A DNA stretch of 37,577 nt from positions 1-37,577 of the forward strand of contig JABDLI010000378.1 in the NCBI GenBank assembly GCA_013003065.1, given 5' to 3'. Made by a program: the position numbers and the translations under genes. Origin of the DNA: Phycisphaerales bacterium (lineage in GTDB: Bacteria; Planctomycetota; Phycisphaerae; Phycisphaerales; SM1A02). Under the pieces are notes generated by a model. That model worked only from the letters and a program-made list of their open reading frames with translations. It made no database searches and was not told the DNA's origin. Of this stretch, positions 8,701 through 14,974 are shown piece by piece. Numbering within the stretch: the first letter of the stretch is position 1; every line of letters starts with the position of its first letter.

Positions 8701-9537
8701 ACCGCGCCCGACTGCGTCGCCGCCGGCGGCGACTTCCAGGGCGACGGCACGACCTGCGGTACGCTGAACTGCTTCGGCGCCTGCTGCTTCGCGGACGGCA
8801 TGTGCGAGCTGTCCACGCTCGAACGGTGCAACCAGTTCGCCGGTGTCTACCAGGGGCACGGCGTCTTGTGCACGCCCGATCCCTGCCCGGAGCCGGTCGG
8901 CGCCTGCTGTCTCGGGGACGGGTGCGTCGTCCAGTCGATCGGCGACTGTGTCGTCATGGGCGGCACCTACGAGGGGCACGGGACGGATTGCACGAGCTGT
9001 GGCATTCCCGGCGGCGCGTGCTGTTTCCCCGACGGAAGCTGCGGCGAGGGCACCGAGGACGACTGCATCGCGGCCGGTGGTCTCTACCAGGGCGACGACA
9101 CGGATTGCGGCGTGGTTGCGTGCGCGATCGCCGTCGCGTGCTGCTTCTCCGATGGTGTCTGCCTGATGGTCATGCCGGAGGACTGCGGTGAGATGGCCGG
9201 TGTCGCCCAGGCGGACGGCGTCGATTGCGGTTCGGATCCGTGCCCGCCGCCCGCGGGCGCCTGCTGCCTGCCGGACGGCACCTGCACCGAAGTCGCCGGC
9301 GACGAGTGCGTGACCACCGGCGGCGTCTTCGCCGGCCCCGGCACCGCCTGCACGGCCGGCACCTGTCCCTGTACGGCGGACGTCGACGGCAGCGGCGACG
9401 TCGGCTTCGGCGACATCGTGACCGTCATCAGCGCGTGGGGGATCTGCCCCGGGTGTCCGCAGGACATCGATGGCAGCGGAGACGTCGGGTTCACCGACAT
9501 GCTGTGGGTTCTCATGGCGTGGGGGACGTGTCCGTAG
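5752..9537 (+). CDS. Secreted protein with 24 six-cysteine GACC repeats and dockerin-like C-terminus
   Basis: 1261-aa exported protein. Residues 1-22 form a signal peptide (cleavage after AFA-D). Residues about 25-200 are a beta-rich domain resembling the 'choice-of-anchor E' type (PLPRFDDDGGTRVLQEVTL, GSGPDFFDFG). Residues 203-1205 are 24 tandem repeats of about 42 aa, each GACC(F/L)xDGxC, then xDC, GGxYQG, TxC and xxC, giving six cysteines per unit that could form three disulphides. Residues 1206-1261 are two EF-hand-like loops, DVDGSGDVGFGD and DIDGSGDVGFTD, each ending in AWG: a planctomycete dockerin-like pair. Repeats 11-13 are nearly identical to each other, a sign of recent internal duplication. 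Function unknown; surface or extracellular structure is inferred. ATG 5752 has GGAG 9 bases upstream. The gene at 9808 is a shorter paralogue. Two hairpins follow the stop. Confidence 0.88.
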   Translation: MRHLLLGIVACSLLGILRPAFADAPAGPMEEAFTELFAFPLSPGAAVVPLPRFDDDGGTRVLQEVTLRVESRISAAVTVENESALPAPAVTLNLTGLLTVDLRGLSTLIAANATAASPPLGASDGIDGSGPDFFDFGTVVADGTDTAAIMSGLDAFIGPGTLDAVAFGSGSFALSGTAATSVMVSNFMASGKVTVVYRYRLVPTGACCFSDGSCVLTTDANCVAAGGVYQGEATDCGVVACPQPGACCFPDGSCVAAAGIGGDDCTAAGGVYQGDDTDCAGVACPQPGACCFADGSCALAGVIGGADCVTAGGVYQGNDSDCATVACPQPGACCFPDGSCALAASIGGAGCVAGGGVYQGNDTTCVAAVCPQPGACCFRDGTCTVGGLIGGGDCTAAGGSYQGDDSTCGAAACPQPGACCLPDGSCAPGGLIGGGDCVGAGGTYQGDGTDCAAVDCPQPPGACCFVDGSCTAVTEEACVVGGGVFQGDGTPCGAAACPQPGACCLADGSCVPAAVLGGADCIGAGGVYQGDATTCAAVACPQPAGACCFDDGTCAELTDDDCGAAGGDFQGAFTTCGAAGCTQPGACCLADGSCVLAPATGGAECTAGGGVYQGDDTDCAGVTCVMPGACCLPDGSCVAATVIGGGDCVVAGGVYQGDDTNCGAAACAQPGGCCLSDGTCVTATILGGGDCIGAGGVYQGDDTSCGAVVCPQPGVCCLPDGTCVTATILGGGDCVVAGGVYQGDDTDCGVVVCPQPGACCLPDGTCVTAAALGGGACTTGGGVYQGDGTTCAATACPQPMGACCLTDGGCTLITEADCIPLGGDYQGAFTTCGTVGCPQPGACCLPDGSCVTAATTGGGDCVAGGGVYQGDDTNCVTIDCPPPTGACCFPDGSCELFTEDDCFAVGGLYLGDFVVCTTLGGPCPIPGACCQPDGTCVAAAVVGGADCTAGGGVYQGDDTDCGVVACPLPLGACCFADATCSDETAPDCVAAGGDFQGDGTTCGTLNCFGACCFADGMCELSTLERCNQFAGVYQGHGVLCTPDPCPEPVGACCLGDGCVVQSIGDCVVMGGTYEGHGTDCTSCGIPGGACCFPDGSCGEGTEDDCIAAGGLYQGDDTDCGVVACAIAVACCFSDGVCLMVMPEDCGEMAGVAQADGVDCGSDPCPPPAGACCLPDGTCTEVAGDECVTTGGVFAGPGTACTAGTCPCTADVDGSGDVGFGDIVTVISAWGICPGCPQDIDGSGDVGFTDMLWVLMAWGTCP
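6358..9366 (+). repeat. 24 coding tandem repeats of about 125 bp
   Basis: The in-frame array encodes 24 GACC units (residues 203-1205). Unit length varies between about 36 and 44 codons, with differences concentrated between the third and fourth cysteines (for example the insertion IGGGD or LGGGD). Units 11-13, at about 7630-8020, keep long stretches of identical DNA, whereas units 19-24 are the most divergent. Expansion therefore seems to have occurred mainly in the middle of the array. Confidence 0.85.
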
Positions 9538-9547
9538 GAGCGCACGA

Positions 9548-9569
9548 CGAAGGCAGGTCCCCGCCTTCG
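9548..9569 (+). terminator. 7-bp hairpin after the 24-repeat gene
   Basis: CGAAGGC (9548-9554) pairs with GCCTTCG (9563-9569) across an 8-base loop, starting 11 bases after the stop codon. No T-tract. Probably a transcription end structure, judged from position. Confidence 0.45.
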
Positions 9570-9587
9570 CAAAGCGTCGTCTGACCG

Positions 9588-9605
9588 CCCGGTCGCGTGA
9601 CCGGG
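9588..9605. terminator. Second 7-bp hairpin, CCCGGTC-GCGT-GACCGGG
   Basis: Perfect 7-bp stem with a four-base GCGT loop, 18 bases beyond the first hairpin. Together the two could insulate the two repeat-protein genes. The rest of 9606-9807 has a third GC palindrome, GCCGCC-C-GGCGGC (9756-9768), which may be part of the promoter or leader of the gene at 9808. Confidence 0.4.
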
Positions 9606-9807
9606 TGACGCGTGCGTGAAGGGTGTTCGTGCGGCCCTCCCGCGGAAGACAGGCAACCCAGGCGGTCGCGCGAAGAGCGCGAAGCGGGGTCAATCCTCCC
9701 GCCCGCTCCGGGCAGGCAATCTCGATCGGGTTTGCGGTCTGACGCTTGCATTGCCGCCGCCCGGCGGCACTTGTAGATGTGAGACCGGACATTCCGAGGG
9801 CCAACTG

Positions 9808-11562
9808 ATGACGCAACGAACCCAGAGCCGGGTGGGGCTGCGCGGACTCCGCGCGGCGGCTGCCCTGGTGCCGCTCGCGCTCGGGACCACCAACGTGGTC
9901 GCCGGAGGCGTGGCGGACGAGGTGCACGTCGAGACCTTCGCGTTCCCACTGGCGCCGGGAGCGATCACGTTGACGCTGCCCCGCTTCGACGATCAGGGCG
10001 GCGATCGTGTCCTTCAGGAAGTCACGCTCGATCTCGACGGGCAGCTCACGGCTCGCATCACGGCCGAGAACGATTCCGATCTGCCCGCGCCCGAGTTTGC
10101 GCTGAACTTCGCGGGGTTCATGACCGCTGACCTTCGCGGTCTCTCGACCTTCGTTGCCGTGACCGTGGATCTCACCTCGCCGGGCGTCGGCCCGACCGAC
10201 GGCGTGGCCGGAAGCGGCCCCGACTTCTACGACTTCGGGTCCATGGACGCGGCCGCCTCTGCTTCGGATGCAACGGCCATCTCCCTCGGCGACTTCATCG
10301 GCGTGGGCCCCATTGACATCGACGTTTTCGCCACCGGCGGTTTCGCGCTCTCCGGCACCACCGACGCGACGATCACGGTCGACGGGTTTTCCGCCAGCGG
10401 ACAGTTGACGCTGACCTACCGCTCCCTCCCCGCGCCGCCGATCGCCTGCTGTTTGCCGACCGGCGCGTGCACCATGGTCTCCGGGGCGACGTGTCTCGGG
10501 AGCGGTGGGGTCGGGCAGGGGACCGGCTCGACCTGCGGCGGGGTGACGTGTCCTGCTCCGGTCGGGGCGTGTTGCCTGCCCGGGGGCGGCTGCACGATCA
10601 TGACCGGCGGCGAGTGTGATGCGTCGGGGGGGATCTACGAAGGTCACGACGTGCCCTGCGGCGGTTGTCCGGTCGCGGCCATCGGCGCGTGCTGCTTTCC
10701 GGACGGCACATGCGGTGATCTCGACGAAGGCGACTGCCTCGCGGGGGGCGGGACGCACCAGGGGGACGGGACCGTCTGCGCGTCGAGCCGCTGCTTCGGC
10801 GCCTGCTGCTTCTTCGACGGCACGTGCGAGCTCGCGACGCTCGCGCGGTGCAATCAGTTCGCCGGCATCTTCCAGGGGCACGGCGTGCTGTGCGTCGCGG
10901 GTACCTGCCCGACGCTCACCGGGGCGTGTTGCCTGGGCGACGGAGGCTGCTTCACGGGCTCGGTCACCGACTGCGTGGTCGCGGGCGGTCTCTACGCCGG
11001 CTCCGGCTCGGACTGCGTCACCGCGTGTCTCCCCGTCGAACGCGCGTGTTGTCTGCCCGACGGCTCGTGCGTCGAAGCGACCATGGCGGACTGCCTCGCC
11101 GGCGGGGGCATTCCCCAGGATCCCGGTGCCGCGTGCGGCGTGGTCGCGTGTCCGGCGCCGGCCGCCTGCTGCCTCGTCGACGGCCAGTGCGTCCTGATGA
11201 TGGAAGGGGCGTGCGTCGATGCCGGCGGCCTCGCGATGGGGGGACTCGCCACGTGCGAGCGCTCGCCGTGCCCACCGCCCCCCGGGGCCTGCTGTCACGG
11301 CGACGGAACATGCACCGACGGCATGACGGCCGACGCGTGCGTGGCGAGCGGTGGGCTCTACGCCGGCGATGCCGTCGCCTGCGTCGACGCGTGCGGTTGC
11401 CTGGGCGATCTCGACGGGAGCGGAGTCGTCGACTTCGTCGACCTGCTGAGCGTCCTGAGCTTCTGGGGCTGCGGGGACTGCGCTGCCGACATCGACGGCG
11501 ACGGCAACGTCGGCTTCACCGACATGCTCTGGGTGCTCGGAATGTGGGGAGCCTGCCCGTAG
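9808..11562 (+). CDS. Secreted protein with 8 GACC repeats and dockerin-like C-terminus
   Basis: 584-aa paralogue of the preceding gene with the same order of parts. It has an export signal (residues 1-32, ending VVAGG), then a beta-rich N-terminal domain (about 35-205) that matches the neighbour closely (TLPRFDDQGGDRVLQEVTL, GSGPDFYDFG). Eight six-cysteine GACC repeats follow (about 210-530), and two EF-hand-like loops DLDGSGVVDFVD and DIDGDGNVGFTD (531-584). Its repeats are more divergent than those of the neighbour. One (FGACCFFDGTCELATLARCNQFAG) is clearly orthologous to repeat 20 of the large protein, so both descend from one ancestor and the large gene has since expanded. ATG 9808 is chosen over the open frame from 9616 because GAGGG (9796-9800) and a proper signal peptide support it. 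Function unknown. Confidence 0.87.
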   Translation: MTQRTQSRVGLRGLRAAAALVPLALGTTNVVAGGVADEVHVETFAFPLAPGAITLTLPRFDDQGGDRVLQEVTLDLDGQLTARITAENDSDLPAPEFALNFAGFMTADLRGLSTFVAVTVDLTSPGVGPTDGVAGSGPDFYDFGSMDAAASASDATAISLGDFIGVGPIDIDVFATGGFALSGTTDATITVDGFSASGQLTLTYRSLPAPPIACCLPTGACTMVSGATCLGSGGVGQGTGSTCGGVTCPAPVGACCLPGGGCTIMTGGECDASGGIYEGHDVPCGGCPVAAIGACCFPDGTCGDLDEGDCLAGGGTHQGDGTVCASSRCFGACCFFDGTCELATLARCNQFAGIFQGHGVLCVAGTCPTLTGACCLGDGGCFTGSVTDCVVAGGLYAGSGSDCVTACLPVERACCLPDGSCVEATMADCLAGGGIPQDPGAACGVVACPAPAACCLVDGQCVLMMEGACVDAGGLAMGGLATCERSPCPPPPGACCHGDGTCTDGMTADACVASGGLYAGDAVACVDACGCLGDLDGSGVVDFVDLLSVLSFWGCGDCAADIDGDGNVGFTDMLWVLGMWGACP

Positions 11563-11866
11563 TGGGTGCCATTCACCCGAAGCATCTCGAAAGCTGAGAG
11601 GGTGCACGATCGCCGGACCGGCGGGCCGATGCGGACCGATCGTGGTCGTTAGGTACATTTCCTTACGAGACGCCGCGTCGCGACGCCCCCATCCGGCGCC
11701 GCGATTGCTTGCGTTCTGTCGTCCGCGGCAATAGCGTGCCGATAAAGCGGCGTCGGGAGCGTTGGGTGTCTTGCCGTCCTCGCTCTCGCCAGGCGAACGA
11801 CCGGCACGCTGCCGGCCCGCGTGCGGGACCATGATAATGGTGCGATGGTCGAGTCCAGGGTTGGTG
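11563..11866 (+). other. 304-bp intergenic region before the barrel-protein operon
   Basis: A 5-bp hairpin, GGGTG-CCATT-CACCC (11564-11578), immediately follows the upstream stop. A locally A/T-richer patch (11648-11666) contains TACATT, and TTGCTT (11705-11710) is followed 18 bases later by CAATAG. None is good enough to call a promoter with confidence. No additional gene is visible. Confidence 0.35.
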
Positions 11867-13330
11867 ATGCGAGCCGCGATGGTGGTGGTGGCCACGCCGC
11901 TGCTGCTCGTGTCGTCGGCGTCGGGGCAGAGCCGGACGGACTCGGAGCTGCTGGAGCGTCTGGAGCAGGAGCTTCGCGACTTCGACGCGACCTACCGGCT
12001 CGAGGTGCCGCCCGATCAGCCGATTTCCGAACGGCTGCTCTTTGAGTACGGCGGATCAATGCGGTTCGGGTTCGTCTCCTCGGATCGGGCCACGGGCTCG
12101 TCGCGGACGCTGCGGCAGACCAACGGGCTGCTCTATCTCCGGGCGGAGCTGGACGGCGCCCACCGATTCTACGGTCGGCTGAACTTCCGTTACGACGACT
12201 TCAACGCCGGCGACTCGTTCGACCGACGGGGCGACGAGCTGGAGAACCCGATCGGCGACCGCTACTGGTATCAGTTCGATCTGCGTGGCGCGAAGCTGGC
12301 GGAGACGGGCGAACGCATCGCCAACAACGTGACGGCCCGTGTCGGGCGTCAGTACGAGCAGTGGGGGGCGGGTCTGGCGTTGAGCGAGGTGCTCTACTCC
12401 GGCGTCGTCGACGTCGAGCTGAACGACCTGGGGATCACGGGGCTCGCCGGGGTGACGCCGGCCAGCGCTGCGATTGACTTCGACACCTCTCGGGCGGGAT
12501 TCGACGGCGCGACCGATCGCGCGTTCTTCGGCGGCCGACTCGAGTATCGCGGTTGGCGGGACCACCGGCCGTATCTCTCGGCGCTCGTGCAACGCGATCG
12601 CAACGACGATGGGGTCCGGACGTTCGAGTCCACGCTCATCAGCTACCCGACGCGTTTCGAGTACGACTCGGAGTACTTCGCCATCGGATCGCAGGGGACG
12701 CTCGGGCCGCAGATGCAGTACCGGGTGGAATTCGTCTACGAGACCGGCGACGGGTTGAGCAGCTCGTTCGATCCCGCGACGAGCCTGCCGGTCACGCAGA
12801 CCCGCGAGGACATCGACGCCTGGGCCGGCCTGCTCGCGCTGACCTACCTGCTTCGCGACGAGCAGCACAGCCGCTTCGACCTCGAGTTCGCGGTGGGATC
12901 GGGTGACGACGATCGGCTCGATCCCACGAACACGTTCGCGGGCAACACGAGCGGCACCGACGACACGGCGTTCAACAGTCTGGGGTACGTGAACACCGGA
13001 CTCGCTCTCGCGCCGGAGCTCTCGAATCTGATGTCGCTGCAGCTGGGCTTTTCGACCGCGCCGCTCGGCCGGCGGGGCTCGACCGAATGGTTGCGTCTGG
13101 GCGTCAGCGGCTTCCTGTTCGCCAAGACCGACGAGGACGGGCCGATCAGCGTGGCGACGACCGCGGAGACGTTCGTCGGCGGTGAGATCGGCATCAGCGT
13201 GGACTGGCGGATCGCCTCCGACGTCGCGGCCACGGCGCGGTACGGCGTCTTTCTGCCCGGCGACGCCATCCCCGGTGATCAGGATCAGGCGCGTCACTTC
13301 CTGTACATGGGGGTGAGCTATGCGTTTTGA
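11867..13330 (+). CDS. Outer-membrane beta-barrel (porin/alginate-export-like) protein
   Basis: Probable outer-membrane protein of 487 aa. Residues 1-21 are a signal peptide (MRAAMVVVATPLLLVSSASG). A short helical region (about 25-45, ELLERLEQELRDF) precedes many amphipathic beta strands with aromatic girdle residues (YGGSMRFGFV, HRFYGRLNFRYDDF, RYWYQFDL), and the chain ends in an aromatic strand, YMGVSYAF, with terminal Phe as barrel-assembly substrates usually have. It resembles the alginate-export/OprD-like porin class; the ligand is unknown. The frame is open from 11762. ATG 11867 is preferred for its AGGG 6 bases upstream and clean leader; ATG 11831 would also give a workable signal peptide. 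The stop overlaps the next gene by 11 bases, so this is the first gene of a four-gene operon. Confidence 0.72.
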   Translation: MRAAMVVVATPLLLVSSASGQSRTDSELLERLEQELRDFDATYRLEVPPDQPISERLLFEYGGSMRFGFVSSDRATGSSRTLRQTNGLLYLRAELDGAHRFYGRLNFRYDDFNAGDSFDRRGDELENPIGDRYWYQFDLRGAKLAETGERIANNVTARVGRQYEQWGAGLALSEVLYSGVVDVELNDLGITGLAGVTPASAAIDFDTSRAGFDGATDRAFFGGRLEYRGWRDHRPYLSALVQRDRNDDGVRTFESTLISYPTRFEYDSEYFAIGSQGTLGPQMQYRVEFVYETGDGLSSSFDPATSLPVTQTREDIDAWAGLLALTYLLRDEQHSRFDLEFAVGSGDDDRLDPTNTFAGNTSGTDDTAFNSLGYVNTGLALAPELSNLMSLQLGFSTAPLGRRGSTEWLRLGVSGFLFAKTDEDGPISVATTAETFVGGEIGISVDWRIASDVAATARYGVFLPGDAIPGDQDQARHFLYMGVSYAF

Positions 13331-13868
13331 GCGTTGGGTCGGAGGCCTGCTGATCTGCGTCGGGTTGAACGCGTGCACGCTCGAGCGCACGGTGCTGCGT
13401 GACTCCGCCTCCAGCACCTACTGGCGGGCGGCCGACGAGCTCGACTTCTGGGACGATCTTGCGCTCCGCCCGGTCACGACGAACAGCGACGCGCTCCACG
13501 GCCTCTTGGGGCTGGCCGGCGAGGAGGCGTCGACCGAGGCGTACGATCTGCGGTTGGCCGCGGCCCGCGAACGCGGGTGGATCTCGACGGATGACGAGCT
13601 GCTCCGCAACGAGTCGGCGACGGTCGGCATGATCGCGGTCGCGGTGTGCGACATCCTCGGCGTGCAGGGGGGGCTGAGCATGCGGGTGCTGGGGCCGTCG
13701 CCCCGCTACTGCACGAAGGAGCTCGTCTTCCGGGAGCTCATTCCGCCCCGCACCGAGAACCAGTCGCTCTCGGGGCTGGAGTTCATCGATCTCGTCAGCC
13801 GGATGGAAGACGAGCTGCGGCGGCAGTCGGCCGGAGCGGCCGAACCGCGAGAGGAAACCGAATCATGA
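13320..13868 (+). CDS. Putative lipoprotein, 182 aa
   Basis: Unrecognised envelope lipoprotein. The N-terminus MRFERW is followed by a hydrophobic stretch and a lipobox-like LNAC (cysteine at residue 19). The mature part is mostly helical, has a possible disulphide pair (CDILG near 112 and YCTKE near 130) and no known catalytic motif. The start overlaps the barrel gene by 11 bases, and the stop overlaps the FecR gene by 4 bases (ATGA at 13865-13868), so translation of the three is probably coupled. Its place between an outer-membrane barrel and a FecR-domain protein suggests an accessory of an envelope complex; that is inference. Confidence 0.75.
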   Translation: MRFERWVGGLLICVGLNACTLERTVLRDSASSTYWRAADELDFWDDLALRPVTTNSDALHGLLGLAGEEASTEAYDLRLAAARERGWISTDDELLRNESATVGMIAVAVCDILGVQGGLSMRVLGPSPRYCTKELVFRELIPPRTENQSLSGLEFIDLVSRMEDELRRQSAGAAEPREETES

Positions 13869-14959
13869 TCGATGTCCGAGATCGGTGCGGCCGGCTCGTG
13901 GGTCTCTTGTGCCTGACGATCGTCACGGCGACGGCGGCGGCGACGCCCGGGACGCCCGGAGCCGACGCCGCGATCCGGCGTGCGGCCGAGGAGCTGGGCG
14001 AGGCGATTCGCGTGGCCCGGCAACCGCTGCCGGCCGGACAACGCGCGGCGTTGTCGGCCGTCATCATGAAGGTCACGGGCGACAAGGCGCAGTGGCGGCA
14101 GGCAAAGACGGGAAGCTGGCGCGCGGCGAAAGCGGATGACGTCCTGCAGCCGGGTGCGACGATGCGGACGGGTCCGCGTTCGACGATCGCGTTGCGGGTG
14201 GGGCAGAACACGACGGCGTTGCTGGATCCCCGCACACGGGCCGTGCTCCCCGAGATCGTCCAGGAGGGGGACACGTTGCGCACGATCCTGCTCGTCAATC
14301 GCGGGCGGGCCGACGTCAAGATCGATCAAGTGGGCTTGACCAACGACGCGTCGATCGTGACGCCGTCAGCCACGCTCGCCGTGCGCGGCACGGGGTTCGC
14401 CGTCCGCTACGGAGCGTTCGACGGCACGGAGGTCATGGCCGCGCGGACGAACGAGATGTTCGCGATCGAGCTGGAGTACTACCTCTCCCGCTTCGTGTAC
14501 GCCCTGTCGGGAGCGGCGATCAGCAGCGACCGGCACCCGCACCCGGTCCTCGCGGCGCTCTTCCCGACGGTCGGGCCGCCGCCGTTCGTCACGCTGTTCC
14601 TCGAGGATCCCGACCGGCCCGAGACGAGCGTCGAACCCGTCGTGCGGTTCATCGTCGAGGAGCTGATCCGCGGCGAGTCCCGCTCGTTCGTCTTCGACGA
14701 CATGGACGTCGTGCCGCCCCAGTGCCTGGATGGCGCGCTCGTCCTGGAGTTCGGGGAGCGGCTCATCGAGCAGTTCGGTCTGGAGGACGGGGCGCTCACG
14801 AACGAGATCCTCGCGTTGCAGCAGAGCATCGACGAGATCTGTCAACGCTCCGACGATCCCGTCGCGGACATCCTCGCGCAGGTGACGGCGTTCTGCGCGG
14901 AGCACACCCCCGACACCGACCTGTGCGTGGCGACGTTTCGGGGCGTGAGTGTGCCGTGA
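13865..14959 (+). CDS. Secreted FecR-domain protein
   Basis: 364-aa protein with a signal peptide (cleavage near ATAAA-TP, residues 24-27) and a periplasmic FecR-like domain at about 65-195. The domain includes QPGATMRTGPRSTIALRVGQ and the hallmark TPSATLAVRGTGFAVRYG (167-183). In classical systems FecR relays a signal to an ECF sigma factor. Here there is no cytoplasmic sigma-binding part and no sigma gene nearby, so the domain may act as a periplasmic ligand-binding or scaffold unit. The C-terminal half (about 200-364) is helical, with cysteines near 280, 318, 344 and 357 and no known family. The start ATG 13865 overlaps the previous stop as ATGA and has GAGAGGAAA 8 bases upstream. The CHASE2 cyclase begins 15 bases after its stop; FecR-CHASE2 adjacency is a recurring arrangement in other phyla. 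Confidence 0.82.
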   Translation: MIDVRDRCGRLVGLLCLTIVTATAAATPGTPGADAAIRRAAEELGEAIRVARQPLPAGQRAALSAVIMKVTGDKAQWRQAKTGSWRAAKADDVLQPGATMRTGPRSTIALRVGQNTTALLDPRTRAVLPEIVQEGDTLRTILLVNRGRADVKIDQVGLTNDASIVTPSATLAVRGTGFAVRYGAFDGTEVMAARTNEMFAIELEYYLSRFVYALSGAAISSDRHPHPVLAALFPTVGPPPFVTLFLEDPDRPETSVEPVVRFIVEELIRGESRSFVFDDMDVVPPQCLDGALVLEFGERLIEQFGLEDGALTNEILALQQSIDEICQRSDDPVADILAQVTAFCAEHTPDTDLCVATFRGVSVP

Positions 14960-14974
14960 GCGTCTGAGGTTGCC

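Noticed and set aside
6358-9366. CRISPR-like regular periodicity
   Set aside because: The units are about 125 bp, in frame and coding, with no short conserved repeat separated by unique spacers, and no cas genes are present.
5647-11895. A minus-strand frame open for about 6.2 kb (2082 codons) antisense to both GACC-repeat genes
   Set aside because: Its product is Arg/Ala/His-rich low-complexity sequence without motifs. Its openness follows from high GC and from the tandem repeats on the other strand. The plus-strand genes have signal peptides, domains and ribosome-binding sites.
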